IMG/VR virus record: IMGVR_UViG_3300000553_000044
Location: 1 to 57,837 of that record
Direction: 5' to 3' (one strand)
DNA: 57,837 nucleotides
DNA from: a virus
A program made the position numbers and the translations under genes. Position 1 is the first letter of the stretch, and each line of letters starts with the position of its first letter. Below are positions 34,271 through 40,734 of this stretch, in pieces. The notes beneath the pieces were generated by a model. That model saw only the letters and a program-made list of their open reading frames with translations, was not told the origin of the DNA and did no database searches.

Positions 34271-34285
34271 CCTCCTCTTAACTAT
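34271..34285 (+). promoter_or_regulatory. Second boxA-like sequence before the first early gene
   Basis: CCTCCTCTTAACTAT repeats the first boxA region (CCTCCTCTTTAACAAT at 34166) with one base deleted and one changed, 105 bases downstream. CTCTTAAC is also close to the lambda boxA CGCTCTTA. The repetition argues against chance. It ends just before the AAGG ribosome site of the 163-aa gene. Confidence 0.4.
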
Positions 34286-34298
34286 AAGGTATTGAATC

Positions 34299-34790
34299 AT
34301 GAAAACATTAGCTAATTACATCGCTGAAAATGAAGTTTCTTTTGCATCTGCACAAGTCATCGTTGTAGGTAAAACTGTAACGGAGCGCAAATTAAGTGTT
34401 TTGCCTACTGCATCACCACAGGCTCGCACCTTTTTGGCTTCAACATCGGGTAAGGTTGGTGTGGCTTGCCGTCAAGGTTTGCGTGAGCAAGGCGCAGTTG
34501 AAATCGCCACTCAAGCCCGTCAAGGTAACTACAACCCTTTAGCCCAAGCTATTTCTGCCCTTACAGGCGAATCGCTCTCAATTCCTAACCGTGCCTCATT
34601 CGAATCACTGAATGATCGTTATAACGACAAACTCTTAGACCTTGAGTTATCAAGAGGTCGTGGCTACACCATAACCGTAAGTAAAAAGACTGGCGAGCAG
34701 ATTGTCAAGCCATCAAGCAAGCGTGTTTTATTAAATAACGTCATTAGCTTGGTGAGTGTTGTGCAGGATATCGCTAAGTCCATTCAATAA
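34299..34790 (+). CDS. First early gene, hypothetical protein
   Basis: A 163-residue protein, not recognised. It opens MKTLANYIAENEVSFASAQV; the middle (LASTSGKVGVACRQGLREQGAVEIA) is Ala/Gly/Arg-rich and the C-terminus (SSKRVLLNNVISLVSVVQDIAKSI) is helical. ATAAGGTATTGAATC precedes the ATG. It is alone between the antitermination-like leader and a strong palindrome, so it may be highly expressed at once after entry and could take over a host function. Codon use (TTA/CTT Leu, AAG/AAA Lys) resembles its neighbours. Confidence 0.75.
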   Translation: MKTLANYIAENEVSFASAQVIVVGKTVTERKLSVLPTASPQARTFLASTSGKVGVACRQGLREQGAVEIATQARQGNYNPLAQAISALTGESLSIPNRASFESLNDRYNDKLLDLELSRGRGYTITVSKKTGEQIVKPSSKRVLLNNVISLVSVVQDIAKSIQ

Positions 34791-34819
34791 TCTAATAATC
34801 GGATTATGTCGTGTGCCGA

Positions 34820-34841
34820 GGGGAGATAATATTATCTCCCC
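34820..34841 (+). terminator. Perfect 22-bp palindrome after the first early gene
   Basis: GGGGAGATAAT followed directly by its reverse complement (34820-34841). As RNA it would form a 9-bp stem with a 4-base ATAT loop, then CCATTTAATAA, a weak U-tract. It could be a terminator after the 163-aa gene or, as a perfect DNA palindrome, an operator. Neighbouring sequence on both sides is rich in AATAAT. Confidence 0.5.
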
Positions 34842-34871
34842 CATTTAATAACTTAATAATGAGATTATTAT

Positions 34872-35123
34872 ATGAATAATGAGCAGTTAATAATGCGAGA
34901 GATAATCAAGGCTATTAATGATTATCAGCATATTATATTTAAACCTAAAGTTAATGTCGTGCGTCGTGTTCCCATGGGTACATTTAGTGGATTATATCCA
35001 TTGCATTATTTAGTGGGTGATATTGGTCGAGTGCATCCATCAAGACCGCCAAGCTCCAAGACTACCAACTCGGATTGTATCTATGACCATGCTCGTACTT
35101 TTGGGATCAGGACTAGGATTTAG
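34872..35123 (+). CDS. Doubtful small ORF
   Basis: An 83-residue frame. The first half (MNNEQLIMREIIKAINDYQH) could be a real helical protein. The second half (RVHPSRPPSSKTTNSDCIYD) looks like translation of non-coding DNA. No good ribosome site is present and the start lies in a run of AATAAT words. It may be a truncated gene at the edge of the origin-like region, or not a gene. No match is recognised. Confidence 0.3.
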   Translation: MNNEQLIMREIIKAINDYQHIIFKPKVNVVRRVPMGTFSGLYPLHYLVGDIGRVHPSRPPSSKTTNSDCIYDHARTFGIRTRI

Positions 35124-35133
35124 CCCCACTTTG

Positions 35134-35492
35134 CAATAATTGAGGTTTTAGGGGTCATATTATTCCACAATAAATGCACTTTCCTTATTCCATAAGGCCT
35201 AGCGGGTTGTAATAATTGAATTATTGAATAATTGATGTAAATGTATATGTTACGTGTGAGACGTGTTGAGTTATTGCGTGGTGTTTTTGCTTGCACTTGG
35301 GACTTCCACGAATTCTCAGATATGGGGATACCCTTTCGAAAAACTCAATAATTCAATTATTGTATACACACGTTCACGACATAGCCTTATCCATCATGCC
35401 TCACAGGGCGATTTGTAATAATTGAGCATTTCCCCCTCATTCAATAATTGCACCACTACATTTCAATAATTACCCCATCCACGCAATAACTT
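35134..35492. repeat. Iteron-like cluster of AATAATT words (candidate replication origin)
   Basis: Within about 360 gene-free bases, CAATAATT or its complement occurs about ten times: 35134-35143, 35211-35219, 35219-35228, 35226-35235, 35346-35362 (an inverted pair), 35417-35425, 35442-35450, 35464-35472, with weaker CAATAA copies near 35271 and 35484. Consensus is (C/T)AATAATTGA. The copies are in both orientations with AT-rich stretches between, and one TTATCCA near 35388 partly resembles a DnaA box. An origin or a multi-site regulator-binding region are the options. Confidence 0.55.
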
Positions 35493-35580
35493 CACCATCA
35501 GGTAACTCTTTTTTTAGGGCACCTGTCACGATTGACCACGCAATGAACTTGATGATTAGGGTTTACCCCACTATCGAGTA

Positions 35581-35612
35581 CCTACTAACATACATACAAT
35601 TAACTTACTAAC
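35581..35612 (+). promoter_or_regulatory. Two degenerate motif copies ahead of the small early genes
   Basis: CCTACTAAC (35581-35589) and CTTACTAAC (35604-35612) lie 23 bases apart as direct repeats, with TACATAC between. The second ends next to AAGGTGAG, the ribosome site of the 44-aa gene. This places the phage-wide motif at the start of the rightward small-gene operon. No clear -35 is visible. Confidence 0.4.
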
Positions 35613-35623
35613 AAGGTGAGAAG

Positions 35624-35758
35624 ATGACTAACAAACATAGCATTTCATACACACAACTACGTAACGAGGAATGGATAGCAACCCGAAATCAGTTGGCAGT
35701 ATGGGTAGGTTTGACCGCAGTTCTATTTATGGGGATATATATCGGGGTGAATATATGA
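35624..35758 (+). CDS. Small single-TM protein (44 aa)
   Basis: A short frame, MTNKHSISYTQLRNEEWIAT followed by RNQLAVWVGL and a hydrophobic stretch (about residues 27-42, TAVLFMGIYIGV). AAGGTGAGAAG precedes the ATG and its TGA overlaps the next ATG (ATGA). One TM helix near the C-terminus suggests a small inner-membrane protein. Such early phage peptides may affect host membrane proteins; no function can be assigned. Confidence 0.6.
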   Translation: MTNKHSISYTQLRNEEWIATRNQLAVWVGLTAVLFMGIYIGVNI

Positions 35759-35952
35759 AAGCCCAAGTTAATGCCAAACATAATGCCCGAGTTAATACCC
35801 CATTACATCAGTCCCACCAATATTTCTGCACCGAATGTGTAGGTGGTTTAGTTAGTAAGTTAATGGTAGAAACCTTCAACAAAGCCAAGATGAAGCCATT
35901 ATGTAATGCCTGTTTTAACCATAAATACCCTGAACACTTAATAACGGAGTAA
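35755..35952 (+). CDS. Small zinc-finger protein (65 aa)
   Basis: Read from the ATG at 35755, coupled to the TM gene by an ATGA overlap; the longer frame from 35671 runs through that gene in another phase. The sequence has HQYFCTECVGGLVSKLMVE and, 25 residues later, CNACFNHKYPEHL: two C-x-x-C pairs that fit a single structural zinc. It could be an RNA- or protein-binding finger. No characterised relative is recognised. Confidence 0.65.
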   Translation: MKAQVNAKHNARVNTPLHQSHQYFCTECVGGLVSKLMVETFNKAKMKPLCNACFNHKYPEHLITE

Positions 35953-35955
35953 CTC

Positions 35956-36129
35956 ATGACTAAGAACGAGAAACTAGTTGCCTATATAGAAACAACTGAA
36001 AACGCCCGTAAGTCTTATATCGATTCAGACTTTGATAGCGATAACACAGAGCATGAAGAAATCTATATCGCTGGGTATGTAGCCCATTGGAGAGAATCAT
36101 TGAGCGAGGTAGAGCGCTGTGTCGAATAA
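35956..36129 (+). CDS. Small acidic hypothetical protein (57 aa)
   Basis: A short frame from ATG 35956 to TAA 36129. It starts MTKNEKLVAYIETTENARKS and has DSDFDSDNTEHEEIYIAGY, strongly acidic. ACGGAGTAACTC precedes the ATG. It overlaps the next GTG start by 11 bases. A small acidic protein may mimic DNA or bind a host factor, but nothing identifies it. Confidence 0.6.
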   Translation: MTKNEKLVAYIETTENARKSYIDSDFDSDNTEHEEIYIAGYVAHWRESLSEVERCVE

Positions 36130-36526
36130 CAAACCTCACACAGTTAGCCAAGTTATGTGGGAACTCATGAGTGCGGAGCAACAGCAATCGATCATGTACC
36201 AAGAACTTATAGCGAGGCTAACTAGTAGGAAAGACCTAATGAAACCAGACCACAGAACCAGAACCTTAGTAGTTAAACCCATCGAACCTAAGCCACAACT
36301 AGATAACCCAAACACATGGAGCATAGCAACACTTAATAACCCAACGTATGAATACCTAGACTCACCCCAAGCCTTAGCCCATCGCATCCATGTATGTATG
36401 TTAGATACGTTCTTTGCACTTAATGATGTAGATGACGAGGTATCCAGAGCTAGGGCGAGGCTATCACTAAGCGAAGCACTCTATCTATATGAAGGTAAAG
36501 AGTTCAAAGGAGAACTATATGAGTAG
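36119..36526 (+). CDS. Hypothetical protein, paralogue of the next gene at its C-terminus
   Basis: A 135-residue protein starting with GTG. The first 80 residues are polar (PHTVSQVMWELMSAEQQQSI). The C-terminal part HRIHVCMLDTFFALNDVDDE ... SLSEALYLYE aligns with the next gene's HRINVLTESAFYALLEKDDK ... LLSEALVLQT. It is thus a two-part protein whose C-terminal domain was duplicated. Function unknown; located among early small genes. Confidence 0.65.
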   Translation: MSNNKPHTVSQVMWELMSAEQQQSIMYQELIARLTSRKDLMKPDHRTRTLVVKPIEPKPQLDNPNTWSIATLNNPTYEYLDSPQALAHRIHVCMLDTFFALNDVDDEVSRARARLSLSEALYLYEGKEFKGELYE

Positions 36527-36785
36527 GACTAATGCACTACAGAAAGAAGAGTTTTGGCAGGATGAGTTACTAGAGCCTAACTACCCCGAGTATGCACCTG
36601 ATATATGGGATGAATACTTCCAGTCACGTGAGCACCGTATCAATGTACTAACCGAGTCAGCGTTCTATGCACTACTGGAGAAAGACGATAAGGCAACGTG
36701 CTTGGAGTTATTAAGCGAAGCCTTGGTATTACAGACCGATACATTTCAATCACCTGTCATAGAACGCACCCATGGAACTAACTGA
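36519..36785 (+). CDS. Hypothetical protein (88 aa)
   Basis: Read from the ATG at 36519, which has CAAAGGAGAAC just upstream, overlapping the previous gene by eight bases. An acidic N-terminus (QKEEFWQDELLEPNYPEYAPD) is followed by the helical domain shared with the previous gene. Together they look like a small gene family arising by local duplication. No known domain. Confidence 0.65.
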   Translation: MSRTNALQKEEFWQDELLEPNYPEYAPDIWDEYFQSREHRINVLTESAFYALLEKDDKATCLELLSEALVLQTDTFQSPVIERTHGTN

Positions 36786-37035
36786 AGCAGATAAAGCAAC
36801 GCTAATTGAATGGGTGAAGCTAGGTAAAACACCAGAATTTAAAAAGCTAGCGCACACCAAAGAGTTTATAGATGCAATCTTGAGAATGTCCGAGCAGTAC
36901 GGTAAACAGTGTTTCTATAACTATATAGACGACGCCCTACGCTCACAAGGTATTGAAGTAAAACCGCAAGTAAACCCGAAGTATGGATGGATAAGAGATA
37001 AGCCGTTACTAATGGAGGTTAAACCATGCCAATGA
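36772..37035 (+). CDS. Hypothetical protein (87 aa)
   Basis: An 87-residue protein with helical N-terminus (LTEADKATLIEWVKLGKTPE) and a basic, aromatic C-terminus. It overlaps both neighbours by about 10-14 bases, typical of this tightly packed operon. No membrane segment or metal motif. Not recognised. Confidence 0.6.
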   Translation: MELTEADKATLIEWVKLGKTPEFKKLAHTKEFIDAILRMSEQYGKQCFYNYIDDALRSQGIEVKPQVNPKYGWIRDKPLLMEVKPCQ

Positions 37036-37208
37036 TTACCGTAAGAATTAAGAATGTGTATGGCGAAGATAAGTACTACCCCGTGTGTGAGATGGCTAAG
37101 TTATTCGCAAGGATAGCCCACCAAACCACACTAACAGCCGCAAATATAAAGATGATTAAAGAGTATGGATATGCAGTAGATGTAGAGCAACAAGAACTAA
37201 CAGTCTAA
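37026..37208 (+). CDS. Hypothetical protein (60 aa)
   Basis: A 60-residue protein starting MPMITVRIKNVYGEDKYYPV. The pattern of two beta-strands followed by helices (CEMAKLFARIAHQTTLTAAN) suggests a small alpha/beta domain. ATGGAGGTTAAACC precedes the ATG. Similar short proteins appear in early regions of many phages without known function. Confidence 0.65.
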   Translation: MPMITVRIKNVYGEDKYYPVCEMAKLFARIAHQTTLTAANIKMIKEYGYAVDVEQQELTV

Positions 37209-37234
37209 CTAGCACCCCCAAATGAAGGACTTGT

Positions 37235-37567
37235 ATGGCAAAAATCACTAACAACGAAGCACGTAGCTATGTAATGCGTAAGGAGAACTTTGACACCGTT
37301 AACGAAACGATGTTTGCTAAGACTATTGAAGATCACAAAGCGCATACCTACACAGTTTATTCGTATGGGCATCACTTCCCAATGTATGTCTATGACTACA
37401 AGACAGGCGAGTGGTACGGCAATAAGGATAAGTTTAGTAGGACAACAAGTAAGCACCAATCAATAGCTAAACCCCATGGGGTTGATACATGGTTTGACAC
37501 AAAAATGCTTAACCGTATCAGCTTGGTTGGATTAACAGGATTAGTAGAACAAAGATTAGCAGCATAA
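37235..37567 (+). CDS. Conserved phage hypothetical protein (110 aa)
   Basis: A 110-residue protein. NNEARSYVMRKENFDTVNETMFA is followed by an aromatic beta-rich region, YTVYSYGHHFPMYVYDYKTG, and KDKFSRTTSKHQSIAKPHG. The combination of a YSYG-HFPM/I motif with a TTSKH motif is one I have seen in phage proteins next to MoxR-type ATPases, but I cannot name a biochemical role. It directly precedes the MoxR gene by 16 bases and may belong to that module. Confidence 0.7.
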   Translation: MAKITNNEARSYVMRKENFDTVNETMFAKTIEDHKAHTYTVYSYGHHFPMYVYDYKTGEWYGNKDKFSRTTSKHQSIAKPHGVDTWFDTKMLNRISLVGLTGLVEQRLAA

Positions 37568-37583
37568 CCCAATAGGAACCCCC

Positions 37584-38570
37584 ATGAAATTCTCAGACCT
37601 TGAAATTAGTATTAAAGCGCAATTTGAATCAGGCCATAAAGTACCGTTTATGTTACTTGGTGCACCAGGCGGAGGTAAGTCTGCCCTCGCCCGTAAGATA
37701 GGAAAGGATATGGGATTTGATAATGTAGTCGAGTTCAATGCCTCACTCCGTGACCCTGTTGATTTGCTTGGCACACCGAATAACAACGGAGAAACTACGA
37801 AGTGGATCAAGCCAGATGACTTAGCCGTATTAGAGTCGGGTCGTAACCTGTTAATCATTGAAGAGATTACTGACTGTATTGCCTCAATGCAGAACGCCTT
37901 ATGCGGATTGATCTATGACGGAAGTGTAGGCAACCTTCACCTATCACAAGACACCTACATTATTGCCTCTGGTAATCGTACCGAAGATAAGTCAGGCGCT
38001 AATCGCTTAAGCACTAAGTTAGCTAATCGTATGCGTATCTTAGACTTTGATGTAAACACCAATGACTTTGTAGATTACTGGCTTACCAACGGCATGGACT
38101 TAGTGCAGATTCAGTTCTTACGATTCCGTGAGTCTTTGATCTCAGCGTTTGACCCTAATGCAAGAGTATCTCCTACTCCTAGAGCTTGGGAGCGGGTGTC
38201 TAAGATCCCTACTAACTTGCGTAGTGATTTGTACTTTGCCAATGTAGCTGGTGATGTGGGTGAAGGTGCTGCCGCTGAGTTCGTAGCGTTCCGTCAGATC
38301 TATCAGAACTTACCTAACTTAGATGAGTTGATGATGCACCCAAGCAAGGCTGAAGTACCTACCAAGATGGATGTGTTGTATGCGCTTACTGGTGCTATTG
38401 CCAACCGTATTGATAAAGATAACTTTGACCGAGTAATTGAGTTCATTGATCGTATGCCCCCTGAGTTCTCAGTAATGTGCGTATCAGATGCGATGCGTCT
38501 TAAGCCTGAGATCAAGCAGACTAAAGCGTTCGTTAAATGGGCAGTATCTAACTCTGGATTGGTAATCTAA
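37584..38570 (+). CDS. MoxR-type AAA+ ATPase
   Basis: A 328-residue protein. Walker A is GAPGGGKSA (residues about 26-34), Walker B LLIIEEI (about 88-95) and sensor 1 IIASGNR (about 130). LGTPNNNGETTKWIKPDDLA is the pore/insert region typical of the MoxR/CbbQ/AAA_5 group. These ATPases act as rings with VWA-domain partners to remodel or metallate target proteins. The zincin-VWA protein 2 kb downstream is its likely partner. AATAGGAACCCCC precedes the ATG. Confidence 0.9.
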   Translation: MKFSDLEISIKAQFESGHKVPFMLLGAPGGGKSALARKIGKDMGFDNVVEFNASLRDPVDLLGTPNNNGETTKWIKPDDLAVLESGRNLLIIEEITDCIASMQNALCGLIYDGSVGNLHLSQDTYIIASGNRTEDKSGANRLSTKLANRMRILDFDVNTNDFVDYWLTNGMDLVQIQFLRFRESLISAFDPNARVSPTPRAWERVSKIPTNLRSDLYFANVAGDVGEGAAAEFVAFRQIYQNLPNLDELMMHPSKAEVPTKMDVLYALTGAIANRIDKDNFDRVIEFIDRMPPEFSVMCVSDAMRLKPEIKQTKAFVKWAVSNSGLVI

Positions 38571-38879
38571 ATGAGCGAAGAGAACCTAGACATTAAGGTA
38601 ACACTTAACCAGCAAGAGGTTATGACTAACCTAAACAATGCTGTAGCCCATGTGCTTAAATCAGAAATGATTAAGTCAGTTAGAGACGAATGGAAAGGCT
38701 ATCACTTTGAACATGAGATGAGTAAGAAGCTCAGAGAAATCATGCTTGAAGAAGGCGAGAAAGTAATTAGAGAAATCTTAGCTGACTTTGAACTCATGAA
38801 AAAACGTGTTGAAGAACAAGTCTATCGCTCTATGTCAGCAAGAGTAGCTAAGACTATCAAACGAATGGAGGAAATATAA
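38571..38879 (+). CDS. Coiled-coil protein in the MoxR module
   Basis: A 102-residue, all-helical, charged protein (NLNNAVAHVLKSEMIKSVRD, later LMKKRVEEQVYRSMSARVAK). Its ATG directly follows the stop of the MoxR gene. Short helical proteins in such modules may bridge the ATPase and its partner, but this is context only. Confidence 0.65.
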   Translation: MSEENLDIKVTLNQQEVMTNLNNAVAHVLKSEMIKSVRDEWKGYHFEHEMSKKLREIMLEEGEKVIREILADFELMKKRVEEQVYRSMSARVAKTIKRMEEI

Positions 38880-39473
38880 ATGCAACCACAACAAGCGCAA
38901 GTAGTAGTTAACGACTACTGGGATTTCTACCGAGTAATGAAACATAACTGTATTACAGATACAACCGTTACATGGGACTTAGGCAAGCTAAGCAAGATCA
39001 GCAAGAACCGTGTAATTAAATGGATTGATATTGGTAGTACACCATTTAGAGGTGGACAAGCTGCAGAAGCATATAACAAAGTGATCGAATATGTAGGTGT
39101 ACCTAAGATCATAATCCCTGATGGATTAAGTAAGTTTAAGTCTAGTAACTACTATGACTTTAAAACTATCGAATTTAACGGGGTTAATGAAGAGATATAC
39201 AACCACTTAAATGATCTATATAAAGCGCAAAGAGTTATCTACAGGCTAGAGCACGGTGTTGACCACGGATATTTTAAATGGCACTACCCAAATGAAAATC
39301 TTTCAGCGAACGCTAAGAACCTATACATAGCTAGTGCATGTGACACAAAAGAACTAAAGAAAGCAGTTAAAAAGCTGATGGATAGTAATGAGTTTGTTAA
39401 GCGTATTGAACATGCAAAGGAGTTAGTAAGTTCAGGAGGAAAAATCCAAATTGCAATTAAGAAAGCACATTAA
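38880..39473 (+). CDS. Hypothetical protein in the MoxR module (197 aa)
   Basis: A 197-residue protein. It begins MQPQQAQVVVNDYWDFYRVM, has a beta-rich middle (PKIIIPDGLSKFKSSNYYDF) and a helical basic C-terminus (KELKKAVKKLMDSNEFVKRI). ATGGAGGAAATATAA precedes the start. No catalytic motif stands out. It lies between the MoxR ATPase and the DUF3150-like gene and is probably co-expressed with them. Confidence 0.65.
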   Translation: MQPQQAQVVVNDYWDFYRVMKHNCITDTTVTWDLGKLSKISKNRVIKWIDIGSTPFRGGQAAEAYNKVIEYVGVPKIIIPDGLSKFKSSNYYDFKTIEFNGVNEEIYNHLNDLYKAQRVIYRLEHGVDHGYFKWHYPNENLSANAKNLYIASACDTKELKKAVKKLMDSNEFVKRIEHAKELVSSGGKIQIAIKKAH

Positions 39474-39474
39474 T

Positions 39475-40365
39475 ATGAACACACCACAAGTAACACCACT
39501 CAATGCTAAGGCTATGTTAGTTAAGCTAACAGTACGACGGGCTAACCTAACCAAACGTGACACCTTTGCGGAAGCGGTTATCCAGCAAGAGATGGGCGAT
39601 GGTAGCTTGATCGTTAGTAGTAAGTTGTTTCGTGATACCAGTAACCCTGTTAATCAAATCATGTCTCGGGCTTCTCTTGTGTATACAACACACAAAACTA
39701 ACACCATACCTTATGTAGATAAGGGCCCAAGGATGCTTCCGAATGGGTATTACATGGAGTACTCGAAGATGATGCGTGACTTGATAAGCTCAGTGGATGA
39801 GCTACTTAATAAGCACATGCCTAACTACGATACATATGTACAGCTTGATATTGCTACTCGTCAGCGTAACGCTGATCCTACTAAGCCTAGTCGTGCGTCA
39901 GTTAAGGACTACCCAACGGCTGAAGAGTTTAGAGAGAAGATGGGATTTGATCTACGGTTTACCCCCCTTCCTGATTCATCACACTTCTTATTCGATGTAA
40001 GTGATAGTGACAAGCAAGCTCTATCTAATGCTGTTAAGGAAGCTGAGCAATTAGCCCGTGCAGATAACATTAAGCGCATGCTTGAACCACTAACACATTT
40101 AGTAGATAAGTTAAATAAGCCAATTGGTACGGAGGGTGCGATCTTTCGTGATACAGCAATTACTAATGTGGTCGAAGGCTTAGAGATGGCACGTAAGTTG
40201 AACATTGACGACAACCAAGAACTCAATCAAGTTATCAATCACCTGTCACAATCATTCACGATTTACAACCAGCACAAAGATGTATTGCGTGAATCACCAG
40301 TAGTACGTATGCAAGCAGCAAGTAAGTTAGATGCTATTGCTAAACAAATGCAAGGATTCTTTTAA
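39475..40365 (+). CDS. DUF3150-like protein of the MoxR module
   Basis: From the ATG at 39475 the protein is 296 residues. A TTG at 39451 has AGGAGG 11 bases upstream and would add eight residues; the start is unsettled. VRRANLTKRDTFAEAVIQQE, then DKGPRMLPNGYYMEYSKMM and YPTAEEFREKMGFDLRFTPLP, match the DUF3150 family, which accompanies MoxR ATPases and VWA proteins in phages. The rest is helical. It is probably a structural or adaptor partner in the complex. Confidence 0.75.
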   Translation: MNTPQVTPLNAKAMLVKLTVRRANLTKRDTFAEAVIQQEMGDGSLIVSSKLFRDTSNPVNQIMSRASLVYTTHKTNTIPYVDKGPRMLPNGYYMEYSKMMRDLISSVDELLNKHMPNYDTYVQLDIATRQRNADPTKPSRASVKDYPTAEEFREKMGFDLRFTPLPDSSHFLFDVSDSDKQALSNAVKEAEQLARADNIKRMLEPLTHLVDKLNKPIGTEGAIFRDTAITNVVEGLEMARKLNIDDNQELNQVINHLSQSFTIYNQHKDVLRESPVVRMQAASKLDAIAKQMQGFF

Positions 40366-40562
40366 TGGATAACACACTAAGTTTCGCCCTAGCATGGGCA
40401 ATTACAGCAAGCCTATCTACTATCTACTACGTAAGAAGAACTACTAAGCTAATACATATATGTGATGCTTGTATGTTGGGCTTTAAAGCAATAGCAGAAG
40501 GCAACGCAACCATATCACTAACCAAAGATGGTATTCGCATAAAGGGTAAAGATAGTGAATAG
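40365..40562 (+). CDS. Small membrane protein (65 aa)
   Basis: A 65-residue protein with an N-terminal TM segment (about 4-24, TLSFALAWAITASLSTIYYV), a C-x-x-C pair (CDAC) just after it, and a soluble basic tail. The start overlaps the previous stop by one base (TAATG). It could anchor part of the MoxR module at the membrane. Function unknown. Confidence 0.65.
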   Translation: MDNTLSFALAWAITASLSTIYYVRRTTKLIHICDACMLGFKAIAEGNATISLTKDGIRIKGKDSE

Positions 40563-40734
40563 CAAGCAAAGACGCAAGCTAGGCAGAAAGCATAAAGAAA
40601 ATATCCGTATGTTACGGATAGTTAATAGGTTAGAAGGCGGGGATGGTTTTAATGCATTTACTAACTATGAAATAGCAAGAGATCAAGTATTTATGAAATC
40701 AATGGGCTTAATACAAAAGGTTAAATTCACATGA
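40555..40734 (+). CDS. Small basic protein (59 aa)
   Basis: A short frame starting GTG at 40555 (8-base overlap with the preceding gene) and ending TGA at 40734, overlapping the next ATG (ATGA). It opens MNSKQRRKLGRKHKENIRML and is strongly basic in the first 22 residues, then has ...DGFNAFTNYEIARD. It may bind nucleic acid. The overlap on both sides supports it as a gene. Confidence 0.55.
   Translation: MNSKQRRKLGRKHKENIRMLRIVNRLEGGDGFNAFTNYEIARDQVFMKSMGLIQKVKFT

Larger units (their letters stand above)
33907..34298. other. Divergent gene-free control region
   Basis: About 390 bases without a gene, separating the leftward and rightward arms. It holds two GCCACCCCC copies (near 33992 and 34020), a candidate rightward promoter (34043-34070), a boxA-like plus hairpin element (34166-34209), a second boxA-like sequence (34271-34283) and the repeated word GCTAGTTT. 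No tRNA-like cloverleaf is seen. Early rightward transcription probably starts here. Confidence 0.6.

Noticed and set aside
33960-35123. Possible tRNA genes in the gene-poor regions
   Set aside because: No stretch has a T-arm GGTTCRANYCC with acceptor pairing on either strand.
35386-35394. DnaA box at TTATCCATC
   Set aside because: A single 7 of 9 match in an AT-rich region is expected by chance; kept only as a side note to the iteron-like cluster.
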